From Brachyhypopomus gauderio (lineage: Eukaryota > Chordata > Actinopteri > Gymnotiformes > Hypopomidae), in contig NW_027506915.1 of NCBI RefSeq assembly GCF_052324685.1, positions 62,001-126,000 of the forward strand: a stretch of 64,000 nt of DNA. Reading direction: 5' to 3'. Position numbers and translations under genes: made by a program. Positions 1 through 8,222 of this stretch are shown in pieces (position 1 is the stretch's first letter; every line of letters starts with the position of its first letter). Under the pieces are notes generated by a model, which was not told the DNA's origin, ran no database searches, and saw only the letters and a program-made list of their open reading frames with translations.

Positions 1-49
1 GGTTAAAGCAGCAATCCTTAGGCCACCGGTTCAAATCCGGTTCGAAGGA
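1..49 (+). tRNA. tRNA-Tyr(GTA), 3' part cut by window edge
   Basis: Starts at the second base of the intron and runs through the 3' exon to the discriminator A. The T7 terminator follows at 56-62. Confidence 0.95.
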
Positions 50-96
50 AGCTTCTTTTTTTCCAGGATATTACTGCCTTTAATGTCATGATGAGC

Positions 97-101
97 AAAA
101 A
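97..101 (-). terminator. Glu Pol III terminator T5
   Basis: Reads T5 on the minus strand, 11 bases past the Glu 3' end. A second minus-strand A/T-rich stretch follows. Confidence 0.85.
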
Positions 102-122
102 GTTTTCTGTTTTCCCTGACCG

Positions 123-133
123 GGAATCGAACC
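123..133 (-). promoter_or_regulatory. Glu B box
   Basis: GGTTCGATTCC on the minus strand, exact consensus. Unit 16 (14682) and unit 28 (26327) have changes in it. Confidence 0.92.
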
Positions 134-165
134 CGGGCCGCGGTGGTGAGAGCGCCGAATCCTAG

Positions 166-176
166 CCACTAGACCA
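166..176 (-). promoter_or_regulatory. Glu A box
   Basis: TGGTCTAGTGG on the minus strand, the usual A box of eukaryotic tRNA-Glu. Confidence 0.88.
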
Positions 177-183
177 TCAGGGA

Positions 184-387
184 CAGCGATGTTATGCTAA
201 TGGATGAAGGCTTTTACATGAGTTCTGGCTGGCCGTTATTCATGAGTGAAGAAAGACCAGAATGTGGGTTATTCGTGACCACACCAGAACATGTGGACCT
301 TTTTGTGTCAAGACTGTCAAATGCTTCCCATGTCAGAGGTCAAGAATATCTGGACATGTTCTGAATCACAGAGCAAGGCTAAATGTA
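184..387. other. Glu-Lys divergent spacer (representative, unit 1)
   Basis: This 204-bp spacer holds the 5' flanks of Glu (minus) and Lys (plus). I see no TATA box and no gene. It has ATGCTAAT at 194-201, 11 bp upstream of Glu, and a near-repeat 'ccagaatgtgg'/'ccagaacatgtgg' near 258-294. The same spacer precedes Lys in every unit, almost unchanged. Confidence 0.75.
194..201 (-). promoter_or_regulatory. Octamer-like ATGCTAAT upstream of Glu
   Basis: Reads ATGCTAAT on the plus strand. In W cassettes the following bases are GAATG, closer to the Oct-1 TAATGARAT form. It lies only 11 bp from the Glu 5' end, which is unusually close for an enhancer-type site. Confidence 0.2.
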
Positions 388-394
388 GCCTGGA

Positions 395-406
395 TAGCTC
401 AGTCGG
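395..406 (+). promoter_or_regulatory. Lys A box
   Basis: TAGCTCAGTCGG, internal Pol III promoter element bound by TFIIIC, with U8, A14, G18 and G19 in place. Offset +7 from the Lys start in each unit. Confidence 0.9.
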
Positions 407-438
407 TAGAGCATCAGACTTTTAATCTGAGGGTCCAG

Positions 439-449
439 GGTTCAAGTCC
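439..449 (+). promoter_or_regulatory. Lys B box
   Basis: GGTTCAAGTCC matches the B-box consensus exactly. Confidence 0.92.
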
Positions 450-516
450 CTGTTCAGGCGTTGAACTTTACATGACCGTCAGCTCTTGAGCACCGTTCAC
501 TCATCGTCAGGCAGGC

Positions 517-520
517 TTTT
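517..520 (+). terminator. First T4 downstream of Lys, distant
   Basis: There is only a T3 (467-469) close to Lys. The first T4 is 57 bases beyond the gene end, so the primary transcript should carry a long trailer unless a weak terminator is used. Confidence 0.5.
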
Positions 521-608
521 GGATTAAGCTGAACTTCCAGCTTTACGTCTGCCTACCTGTGACTTCCTTGTCATTAATTATTTTGTCTATGTCCTTGTTA
601 ATGATGAC

Positions 609-616
609 AAAAAAAA
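609..616. repeat. A-run (representative)
   Basis: A8 after 'gatgac' in the common form; the other form lacks the C and has a longer A-run. It is the main source of 1-2 bp unit-length changes. Confidence 0.8.
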
Positions 617-646
617 CAACAATTAAAGCCACTCAGCCTTTCCTTT

Positions 647-658
647 CTCTCTCTCTCT
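647..658. repeat. (CT)n microsatellite (representative)
   Basis: (CT)6 in most units and (CT)7 in units 4, 13, 46 and 59. Unit 32 has an interrupted, longer tract (ctctttctctctct). Confidence 0.85.
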
Positions 659-659
659 A

Positions 660-671
660 TGTGACATCACA
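660..671. promoter_or_regulatory. Dyad TGTGACATCACA, CRE-like core
   Basis: Five-base arms around CA. The inner TGACATCA differs by one base from the CRE palindrome. It is kept across units, but so is the rest of the spacer. Confidence 0.25.
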
Positions 672-742
672 ATAGATTTTCTCAAAAAGCAATTCAAATT
701 GTTCTAACCATTGGTGGGACCAACCCGTGGCCTTTTACCATC

Positions 743-748
743 CACGTG
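743..748. promoter_or_regulatory. E-box CACGTG
   Basis: Perfect CACGTG 185 bp upstream of Tyr, seen in every unit I checked. USF, MYC and related factors are known to bind this core; a role here is inference. Confidence 0.3.
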
Positions 749-939
749 TCCAAAATGCAGTACGCATGCCAATGTTGTTAACAGACATACGTGTTGGTAG
801 CTCTACATGTCCAACTGGTACAGTGTGAGGTTTCCTCTTTGGTGGACCTTAAAGAGTTGAAAAAGCCACAACCGAACTGGTATCTTTGTCAACGTCCTTG
901 TTTCTGGATCTATGCTGCATGTGCGTCAGAATCCTTCGG

Positions 940-951
940 TAGCTCAGATGG
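940..951 (+). promoter_or_regulatory. Tyr A box
   Basis: TAGCTCAGATGG in the D arm. Four Tyr copies (units 30, 37, 39, 44) read TAGCTCATATGG. Confidence 0.9.
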
Positions 952-969
952 TAGAGCGGAGGACTGTAG

Positions 970-983
970 AGGTTAAAGCAGCA
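970..983 (+). other. tRNA-Tyr intron (14 nt, representative)
   Basis: The intron AGGTTAAAGCAGCA lies after G37, one base 3' of the GTA anticodon, the canonical site cut by the eukaryotic tRNA splicing endonuclease. G at intron position -3 can pair with C32, the known anticodon-intron pair. Removal gives a 73-nt tRNA. I saw no changed copy. Confidence 0.92.
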
Positions 984-997
984 ATCCTTAGGCCACC

Positions 998-1008
998 GGT
1001 TCAAATCC
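998..1008 (+). promoter_or_regulatory. Tyr B box
   Basis: GGTTCAAATCC, consensus match in the T arm. Confidence 0.92.
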
Positions 1009-1019
1009 GGTTCGAAGGA

Positions 1020-1081
1020 AGCTTCTTTTTTTCCAGGATATTACTGCCTTTAATGTCATGATGAGCAAAAAGTTTTCTGTT
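1020..1081. other. Tyr-Glu convergent spacer (representative)
   Basis: This 62-bp spacer lies between the 3' ends of Tyr (plus) and the Glu of the next unit (minus). Each gene's T-run lies within it, with about 34 bp between the two, so the transcripts should not overlap. Confidence 0.8.
1026..1032 (+). terminator. Tyr Pol III terminator T7
   Basis: T7 begins seven bases after the Tyr 3' end in most units. It is T8 after Tyr of units 23, 30, 37, 39, 44, 53, 57, 61 and 65. Confidence 0.9.
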
Positions 1082-1153
1082 TTCCCTGACCGGGAATCGA
1101 ACCCGGGCCGCGGCGGTGAGAGCGCCGAATCCTAGCCACTAGACCATCAGGGA
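1082..1153 (-). tRNA. tRNA-Glu-CTC: tRNA-Glu(CTC)
   Basis: Unit 2. Position 40 is G, so the anticodon stem CGGCG/CGCCG is fully paired. This is the consensus form. Confidence 0.97.
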
Positions 1154-1357
1154 CAGCGATGTTATGCTAATGGATGAAGGCTTTTACATGAGTTCTGGCT
1201 GGCCGTTATTCATGAGTGAAGAAAGACCAGAATGTGGGTTATTCGTGACCACACCAGAACATGTGGACCTTTTTGTGTCAAGACTGTCAAATGCTTCCCA
1301 TGTCAGAGGTCAAGAATATCTGGACATGTTCTGAATCACAGAGCAAGGCTAAACGTA

Positions 1358-1430
1358 GCCTGGATAGCTCAGTCGGTAGAGCATCAGACTTTTAATCTGA
1401 GGGTCCAGGGTTCAAGTCCCTGATCAGGCG
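1358..1430 (+). tRNA. tRNA-Lys-TTT: tRNA-Lys(TTT), A66 variant
   Basis: Unit 2. T66 is A at 1423, giving an A7-A66 mismatch at the base of the acceptor stem. This is the only copy with it. Confidence 0.93.
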
Positions 1431-1902
1431 TTGAACTTTACATGACCGTCAGCTCTTGAGCACCGTTCACTCATCGTCAGGCAGACTTTTGGATTAAGCT
1501 GAACTTCCAGCTTTACATCTGCCTACCTGTGACTTCCTTGTCATTAATTATTTTGTCTATGTCCTTGTTAATGATGAAAAAAAAAACAACAATTAAAGCC
1601 ACTCAGCCTTTCCTTTCTCTCTCTCTCTATGTGACATCACAATAGATTTTCTCAAAAAGCAATTCAAATTGTTCTAACCATTGGTGGGACCAACCCGTGG
1701 CCTTTTACCATCCACGTGTCCAAAATGCAGTACGCATGCCAATGTTGTTAACAGACATACGTGTTGGTAGCTCTACATGTCCAACTGGTACAGTGTGAGG
1801 TTTCCTCTTTGGTGGACCTTAAAGAGTTGAAAAAGCCACAACCGAACTGGTATCTTTGTCAACGTCCTTGTTTCTGGATCTATGCTGCATGTGCGTCAGA
1901 AT

Positions 1903-1989
1903 CCTTCGGTAGCTCAGATGGTAGAGCGGAGGACTGTAGAGGTTAAAGCAGCAATCCTTAGGCCACCGGTTCAAATCCGGTTCGAAGGA
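1903..1989 (+). tRNA. tRNA-Tyr-GTA: tRNA-Tyr(GTA)
   Basis: Unit 2, consensus; T7 follows. Confidence 0.97.
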
Positions 1990-2051
1990 AGCTTCTTTTT
2001 TTCCAGGATATTACTGCCTTTAATGTCATGATGAGCAAAAAGTTTTCTGTT

Positions 2052-2123
2052 TTCCCTGACCGGGAATCGAACCCGGGCCGCGGTGGTGAGAGCGCCGAAT
2101 CCTAGCCACTAGACCATCAGGGA
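2052..2123 (-). tRNA. tRNA-Glu-CTC: tRNA-Glu(CTC), A40
   Basis: Unit 3, C30-A40 mismatch form. Confidence 0.94.
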
Positions 2124-2327
2124 CAGCGATGTTATGCTAATGGATGAAGGCTTTTACATGAGTTCTGGCTGGCCGTTATTCATGAGTGAAGAAAGACCAG
2201 AATGTGGGTTATTCGTGACCACACCAGAACATGTGGACCTTTTTGTGTCAAGACTGTCAAATGCTTCCCATGTCAGAGGTCAAGAATATCTGGACATGTT
2301 CTGAATCACAGAGCAAGGCTAAATGTA

Positions 2328-2400
2328 GCCTGGATAGCTCAGTCGGTAGAGCATCAGACTTTTAATCTGAGGGTCCAGGGTTCAAGTCCCTGTTCAGGCG
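2328..2400 (+). tRNA. tRNA-Lys-TTT: tRNA-Lys(TTT)
   Basis: Unit 3, leader T-4. Confidence 0.97.
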
Positions 2401-2872
2401 TTGAACTTTACATGACCGTCAGCTCTTGAGCACCGTTCACTCATCGTCAGGCAGGCTTTTGGATTAAGCTGAACTTCCAGCTTTACGTCTGCCTACCTGT
2501 GACTTCCTTGTCATTAATTATTTTGTCTATGTCCTTGTTAATGATGACAAAAAAAACAACAATTAAAGCCACTCAGCCTTTCCTTTCTCTCTCTCTCTAT
2601 GTGACATCACAATAGATTTTCTCAAAAAGCAATTCAAATTGTTCTAACCATTGGTGGGACCAACCCGTGGCCTTTTACCATCCACGTGTCCAAAATGCAG
2701 TACGCATGCCAATGTTGTTAACAGACATACGTGTTGGTAGCTCTACATGTCCAACTGGTACAGTGTGAGGTTTCCTCTTTGGTGGACCTTAAAGAGTTGA
2801 AAAAGCCACAACCGAACTGGTATCTTTGTCAACGTCCTTGTTTCTGGATCTATGCTGCATGTGCGTCAGAAT

Positions 2873-2959
2873 CCTTCGGTAGCTCAGATGGTAGAGCGGA
2901 GGACTGTAGAGGTTAAAGCAGCAATCCTTAGGCCACCGGTTCAAATCCGGTTCGAAGGA
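2873..2959 (+). tRNA. tRNA-Tyr-GTA: tRNA-Tyr(GTA)
   Basis: Unit 3, consensus. Confidence 0.97.
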
Positions 2960-3021
2960 AGCTTCTTTTTTTCCAGGATATTACTGCCTTTAATGTCATG
3001 ATGAGCAAAAAGTTTTCTGTT

Positions 3022-3093
3022 TTCCCTGACCGGGAATCGAACCCGGGCCGCGGCGGTGAGAGCGCCGAATCCTAGCCACTAGACCATCAGGGA
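3022..3093 (-). tRNA. tRNA-Glu-CTC: tRNA-Glu(CTC)
   Basis: Unit 4, G40. Confidence 0.97.
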
Positions 3094-3297
3094 CAGCGAT
3101 GTTATGCTAATGGATGAAGGCTTTTACATGAGTTCTGGCTGGCCGTTATTCATGAGTGAAGAAAGACCAGAATGTGGGTTATTCGTGACCACACCAGAAC
3201 ATGTGGACCTTTTTGTGTCAAGACTGTCAAATGCTTCCCATGTCAGAGGTCAAGAATATCTGGACATGTTCTGAATCACAGAGCAAGGCTAAACGTA

Positions 3298-3370
3298 GCC
3301 TGGATAGCTCAGTCGGTAGAGCATCAGACTTTTAATCTGAGGGTCCAGGGTTCAAGTCCCTGTTCAGGCG
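3298..3370 (+). tRNA. tRNA-Lys-TTT: tRNA-Lys(TTT)
   Basis: Unit 4, leader C-4; spacer with (CT)7. Confidence 0.97.
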
Positions 3371-3843
3371 TTGAACTTTACATGACCGTCAGCTCTTGAG
3401 CACCGTTCACTCATCGTCAGGCAGACTTTTGGATTAAGCTGAACTTCCAGCTTTACATCTGCCTACCTGTGACTTCCTTGTCATTAATTATTTTGTCTAT
3501 GTCCTTGTTAATGATGAAAAAAAAACACCAATTAAAGCCACTCAGCCTTTCCTTTCTCTCTCTCTCTCTATGTGACATCACAATAGATTTTCTCAAAAAG
3601 CAATTCAAATTGTTCTAACCATTGGTGGGACCAACCTGTGGCCTTTTACCATCCACGTGTCCAAAATGCAGTACGCATGCCAATGTTGTTAACAGACATA
3701 CGTGTTGGTAGCTCTACATGTCCAACTGGTACAGTGTGAGGTTTCCTCTTTGGTGGACCTTAAAGAGTTGAAAAAGCCACAACCGAACTGGTATCTTTGT
3801 CAACGTCCTTGTTTCTGGATCTATGCTGCATGTGCGTCAGAAT

Positions 3844-3930
3844 CCTTCGGTAGCTCAGATGGTAGAGCGGAGGACTGTAGAGGTTAAAGCAGCAATCCTT
3901 AGGCCACCGGTTCAAATCCGGTTCGAAGGA
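3844..3930 (+). tRNA. tRNA-Tyr-GTA: tRNA-Tyr(GTA)
   Basis: Unit 4, consensus. Confidence 0.97.
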
Positions 3931-3992
3931 AGCTTCTTTTTTTCCAGGATATTACTGCCTTTAATGTCATGATGAGCAAAAAGTTTTCTGTT

Positions 3993-4064
3993 TTCCCTGA
4001 CCGGGAATCGAACCCGGGCCGCGGTGGTGAGAGCGCCGAATCCTAGCCACTAGACCATCAGGGA
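3993..4064 (-). tRNA. tRNA-Glu-CTC: tRNA-Glu(CTC), A40
   Basis: Unit 5; 5' flank has 'gttacgc'. Confidence 0.94.
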
Positions 4065-4268
4065 CAGCGATGTTACGCTAATGGATGAAGGCTTTTACAT
4101 GAGTTCTGGCTGGCCGTTATTCATGAGTGAAGAAAGACCAGAATGTGGGTTATTCGTGACCACACCAGAACATGTGGACCTTTTTGTGTCAAGACTGTCA
4201 AATGCTTCCCATGTCAGAGGTCAAGAATATCTGGACATGTTCTGAATCACAGAGCAAGGCTAAATGTA

Positions 4269-4341
4269 GCCTGGATAGCTCAGTCGGTAGAGCATCAGAC
4301 TTTTAATCTGAGGGTCCAGGGTTCAAGTCCCTGTTCAGGCG
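4269..4341 (+). tRNA. tRNA-Lys-TTT: tRNA-Lys(TTT)
   Basis: Unit 5, leader T-4. Confidence 0.97.
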
Positions 4342-4814
4342 TTGAACTTTACATGACCGTCAGCTCTTGAGCACCGTTCACTCATCGTCAGGCAGGCTTT
4401 TGGATTAAGCTGAACTTCCAGCTTTACGTCTGCCTACCTGTGACTTCCTTGTCATTAATTATTTTGTCTATGTCCTTGTTAATGATGACAAAAAAAAACA
4501 ACAATTAAAGCCACTCAGCCTTTCCTTTCTCTCTCTCTCTATGTGACATCACAATAGATTTTCTCAAAAAGCAATTCAAATTGTTCTAACCATTGGTGGG
4601 ACCAACCCGTGGCCTTTTACCATCCACGTGTCCAAAATGCAGTACGCATGCCAATGTTGTTAACAGACATACGTGTTGGTAGCTCTACATGTCCAACTGG
4701 TACAGTGTGAGGTTTCCTCTTTGGTGGACCTTAAAGAGTTGAAAAAGCCACAACCGAACTGGTATCTTTGTCAACGTCCTTGTTTCTGGATCTATGCTGC
4801 ATGTGCGTCAGAAT

Positions 4815-4901
4815 CCTTCGGTAGCTCAGATGGTAGAGCGGAGGACTGTAGAGGTTAAAGCAGCAATCCTTAGGCCACCGGTTCAAATCCGGTTCGAAGG
4901 A
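4815..4901 (+). tRNA. tRNA-Tyr-GTA: tRNA-Tyr(GTA)
   Basis: Unit 5, consensus. Confidence 0.97.
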
Positions 4902-4963
4902 AGCTTCTTTTTTTCCAGGATATTACTGCCTTTAATGTCATGATGAGCAAAAAGTTTTCTGTT

Positions 4964-5035
4964 TTCCCTGACCGGGAATCGAACCCGGGCCGCGGTGGTG
5001 AGAGCGCCGAATCCTAGCCACTAGACCATCAGGGA
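4964..5035 (-). tRNA. tRNA-Glu-CTC: tRNA-Glu(CTC), A40
   Basis: Unit 6; second A40 unit in a row. Confidence 0.94.
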
Positions 5036-5239
5036 CAGCGATGTTATGCTAATGGATGAAGGCTTTTACATGAGTTCTGGCTGGCCGTTATTCATGAGTG
5101 AAGAAAGACCAGAATGTGGGTTATTCGTGACCACACCAGAACATGTGGACCTTTTTGTGTCAAGACTGTCAAATGCTTCCCATGTCAGAGGTCAAGAATA
5201 TCTGGACATGTTCTGAATCACAGAGCAAGGCTAAATGTA

Positions 5240-5312
5240 GCCTGGATAGCTCAGTCGGTAGAGCATCAGACTTTTAATCTGAGGGTCCAGGGTTCAAGTC
5301 CCTGTTCAGGCG
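5240..5312 (+). tRNA. tRNA-Lys-TTT: tRNA-Lys(TTT)
   Basis: Unit 6, leader T-4. Confidence 0.97.
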
Positions 5313-5784
5313 TTGAACTTTACATGACCGTCAGCTCTTGAGCACCGTTCACTCATCGTCAGGCAGGCTTTTGGATTAAGCTGAACTTCCAGCTTTACGT
5401 CTGCCTACCTGTGACTTCCTTGTCATTAATTATTTTGTCTATGTCCTTGTTAATGATGACAAAAAAAACAACAATTAAAGCCACTCAGCCTTTCCTTTCT
5501 CTCTCTCTCTATGTGACATCACAATAGATTTTCTCAAAAAGCAATTCAAATTGTTCTAACCATTGGTGGGACCAACCCGTGGCCTTTTACCATCCACGTG
5601 TCCAAAATGCAGTACGCATGCCAATGTTGTTAACAGACATACGTGTTGGTAGCTCTACATGTCCAACTGGTACAGTGTGAGGTTTCCTCTTTGGTGGACC
5701 TTAAAGAGTTGAAAAAGCCACAACCGAACTGGTATCTTTGTCAACGTCCTTGTTTCTGGATCTATGCTGCATGTGCGTCAGAAT

Positions 5785-5871
5785 CCTTCGGTAGCTCAGA
5801 TGGTAGAGCGGAGGACTGTAGAGGTTAAAGCAGCAATCCTTAGGCCACCGGTTCAAATCCGGTTCGAAGGA
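5785..5871 (+). tRNA. tRNA-Tyr-GTA: tRNA-Tyr(GTA)
   Basis: Unit 6, consensus. Confidence 0.97.
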
Positions 5872-5933
5872 AGCTTCTTTTTTTCCAGGATATTACTGCC
5901 TTTAATGTCATGATGAGCAAAAAGTTTTCTGTT

Positions 5934-6005
5934 TTCCCTGACCGGGAATCGAACCCGGGCCGCGGCGGTGAGAGCGCCGAATCCTAGCCACTAGACCATC
6001 AGGGA
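5934..6005 (-). tRNA. tRNA-Glu-CTC: tRNA-Glu(CTC)
   Basis: Unit 7, G40. Confidence 0.97.
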
Positions 6006-6209
6006 CAGCGATGTTATGCTAATGGATGAAGGCTTTTACATGAGTTCTGGCTGGCCGTTATTCATGAGTGAAGAAAGACCAGAATGTGGGTTATTCGTGA
6101 CCACACCAGAACATGTGGACCTTTTTGTGTCAAGACTGTCAAATGCTTCCCATGTCAGAGGTCAAGAATATCTGGACATGTTCTGAATCACAGAGCAAGG
6201 CTAAACGTA

Positions 6210-6282
6210 GCCTGGATAGCTCAGTCGGTAGAGCATCAGACTTTTAATCTGAGGGTCCAGGGTTCAAGTCCCTGTTCAGGCG
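6210..6282 (+). tRNA. tRNA-Lys-TTT: tRNA-Lys(TTT)
   Basis: Unit 7, leader C-4. Confidence 0.97.
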
Positions 6283-6754
6283 TTGAACTTTACATGACCG
6301 TCAGCTCTTGAGCACCGTTCACTCATCGTCAGGCAGACTTTTGGATTAAGCTGAACTTCCAGCTTTACATCTGCCTACCTGTGACTTCCTTGTCATTAAT
6401 TATTTTGTCTATGTCCTTGTTAATGATGAAAAAAAAAACAACAATTAAAGCCACTCAGCCTTTCCTTTCTCTCTCTCTCTATGTGACATCACAATAGATT
6501 TTCTCAAAAAGCAATTCAAATTGTTCTAACCATTGGTGGGACCAACCCGTGGCCTTTTACCATCCACGTGTCCAAAATGCAGTACGCATGCCAATGTTGT
6601 TAACAGACATACGTGTTGGTAGCTCTACATGTCCAACTGGTACAGTGTGAGGTTTCCTCTTTGGTGGACCTTAAAGAGTTGAAAAAGCCACAACCGAACT
6701 GGTATCTTTGTCAACATCCTTGTTTCTGGATCTATGCTGCATGTGCGTCAGAAT

Positions 6755-6841
6755 CCTTCGGTAGCTCAGATGGTAGAGCGGAGGACTGTAGAGGTTAAAG
6801 CAGCAATCCTTAGGCCACCGGTTCAAATCCGGTTCGAAGGA
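6755..6841 (+). tRNA. tRNA-Tyr-GTA: tRNA-Tyr(GTA)
   Basis: Unit 7; a private G-to-A lies upstream at 6715. Confidence 0.97.
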
Positions 6842-6903
6842 AGCTTCTTTTTTTCCAGGATATTACTGCCTTTAATGTCATGATGAGCAAAAAGTTTTCT
6901 GTT

Positions 6904-6975
6904 TTCCCTGACCGGGAATCGAACCCGGGCCGCGGTGGTGAGAGCGCCGAATCCTAGCCACTAGACCATCAGGGA
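6904..6975 (-). tRNA. tRNA-Glu-CTC: tRNA-Glu(CTC), A40
   Basis: Unit 8, mismatch form. Confidence 0.94.
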
Positions 6976-7179
6976 CAGCGATGTTATGCTAATGGATGAA
7001 GGCTTTTACATGAGTTCTGGCTGGCCGTTATTCATGAGTGAAGAAAGACCAGAATGTGGGTTATTCGTGACCACACCAGAACATGTGGACCTTTTTGTGT
7101 CAAGACTGTCAAATGCTTCCCATGTCAGAGGTCAAGAATATCTGGACATGTTCTGAATCACAGAGCAAGGCTAAATGTA

Positions 7180-7252
7180 GCCTGGATAGCTCAGTCGGTA
7201 GAGCATCAGACTTTTAATCTGAGGGTCCAGGGTTCAAGTCCCTGTTCAGGCG
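7180..7252 (+). tRNA. tRNA-Lys-TTT: tRNA-Lys(TTT)
   Basis: Unit 8, leader T-4. Confidence 0.97.
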
Positions 7253-7724
7253 TTGAACTTTACATGACCGTCAGCTCTTGAGCACCGTTCACTCATCGTC
7301 AGGCAGGCTTTTGGATTAAGCTGAACTTCCAGCTTTACGTCTGCCTACCTGTGACTTCCTTGTCATTAATTATTTTGTCTATGTCCTTGTTAATGATGAC
7401 AAAAAAAACAACAATTAAAGCCACTCAGCCTTTCCTTTCTCTCTCTCTCTATGTGACATCACAATAGATTTTCTCAAAAAGCAATTCAAATTGTTCTAAC
7501 CATTGGTGGGACCAACCCGTGGCCTTTTACCATCCACGTGTCCAAAATGCAGTACGCATGCCAATGTTGTTAACAGACATACGTGTTGGTAGCTCTACAT
7601 GTCCAACTGGTACAGTGTGAGGTTTCCTCTTTGGTGGACCTTAAAGAGTTGAAAAAGCCACAACCGAACTGGTATCTTTGTCAACGTCCTTGTTTCTGGA
7701 TCTATGCTGCATGTGCGTCAGAAT

Positions 7725-7811
7725 CCTTCGGTAGCTCAGATGGTAGAGCGGAGGACTGTAGAGGTTAAAGCAGCAATCCTTAGGCCACCGGTTCAAATCC
7801 GGTTCGAAGGA
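7725..7811 (+). tRNA. tRNA-Tyr-GTA: tRNA-Tyr(GTA)
   Basis: Unit 8, consensus. Confidence 0.97.
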
Positions 7812-7873
7812 AGCTTCTTTTTTTCCAGGATATTACTGCCTTTAATGTCATGATGAGCAAAAAGTTTTCTGTT

Positions 7874-7945
7874 TTCCCTGACCGGGAATCGAACCCGGGC
7901 CGCGGCGGTGAGAGCGCCGAATCCTAGCCACTAGACCATCAGGGA
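7874..7945 (-). tRNA. tRNA-Glu-CTC: tRNA-Glu(CTC)
   Basis: Unit 9, G40. Confidence 0.97.
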
Positions 7946-8149
7946 CAGCGATGTTATGCTAATGGATGAAGGCTTTTACATGAGTTCTGGCTGGCCGTTA
8001 TTCATGAGTGAAGAAAGACCAGAATGTGGGTTATTCGTGACCACACCAGAACATGTGGACCTTTTTGTGTCAAGACTGTCAAATGCTTCCCATGTCAGAG
8101 GTCAAGAATATCTGGACATGTTCTGAATCACAGAGCAAGGCTAAACGTA

Positions 8150-8222
8150 GCCTGGATAGCTCAGTCGGTAGAGCATCAGACTTTTAATCTGAGGGTCCAG
8201 GGTTCAAGTCCCTGTTCAGGCG
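8150..8222 (+). tRNA. tRNA-Lys-TTT: tRNA-Lys(TTT)
   Basis: Unit 9, leader C-4; 'acacc' A-run form downstream. Confidence 0.97.

Larger units (their letters stand above)
112..183 (-). tRNA. tRNA-Glu-CTC: tRNA-Glu(CTC)
   Basis: Unit 1. A 72-nt cloverleaf without intron: acceptor TCCCTGA/TCAGGGA, D arm GTCT/GGAT, anticodon loop CTCTCAC (anticodon CTC, decoding GAG), 4-nt variable loop, T arm CCGGG/CCCGG, discriminator A. No CCA is encoded. The anticodon stem is CGGCG/CACCG here, so C30 faces A40, a mismatch. Units with G40 restore the pair. Confidence 0.95.
388..460 (+). tRNA. tRNA-Lys-TTT: tRNA-Lys(TTT)
   Basis: Unit 1. A 73-nt cloverleaf: acceptor GCCTGGA/TTCAGGC, D arm GCTC/GAGC, anticodon stem TCAGA/TCTGA with loop CTTTTAA (anticodon TTT at 421-423, reading AAA and AAG), T arm CAGGG/CCCTG, discriminator G. 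No intron and no encoded CCA. It matches the vertebrate tRNA-Lys-UUU closely. Base -4 is T here (C in the other unit type). Confidence 0.98.
461..932. other. Lys-Tyr spacer (representative, unit 1)
   Basis: This 472-bp stretch has no gene and occurs between Lys and Tyr in all 66 units, shortened only in the last. In order it holds the Lys 3' flank with the first T4 at 517-520, an A-run at 609-616, a (CT)6 tract at 647-658, dyad TGTGACATCACA at 660-671, dyad CAATT/AATTG at 690-701, CACGTG at 743-748 and CCAAT at 769-773. A 61-codon open frame runs from 791 into the Tyr gene, but I see no sign that it is coding. Unit-to-unit variation is mainly in the A-run (C plus A8, or A10 followed by 'cacc') and CT number (6 or 7). 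Confidence 0.75.
933..1019 (+). tRNA. tRNA-Tyr-GTA: tRNA-Tyr(GTA), intron 970-983
   Basis: Unit 1. An 87-nt gene giving a 73-nt tRNA: acceptor CCTTCGG/TCGAAGG, D arm GCTC/GAGC, anticodon stem GAGGA/TCCTT, anticodon GTA at 966-968, T arm ACCGG/CCGGT, discriminator A. The C1-G72 pair and A73 are the eukaryotic tyrosine identity elements. The intron lies 37 bases into each copy and is 14 nt long. Confidence 0.98.

Noticed and set aside
112-183. tRNA-Glu with TTC anticodon
   Set aside because: The 7-base loop is CTCTCAC, so the anticodon is CTC; the TTC next to the D stem lies outside the loop.
262-489. 75-codon open frame, repeated in nearly every unit (starts MWVIRDH)
   Set aside because: Its second half is the tRNA-Lys gene read as codons. 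Conservation follows from the repeat, and there is no codon-level pattern of selection.
601-660. A-run and CT tract as the 3' end of a retroposed element
   Set aside because: The tracts are not followed by a duplicated target site, and I see no element body before them.
791-976. 61-codon open frame before and into Tyr, repeated in every unit
   Set aside because: It runs into the tRNA-Tyr gene and stops in the intron. Spacer changes alter residues as readily as silent sites.
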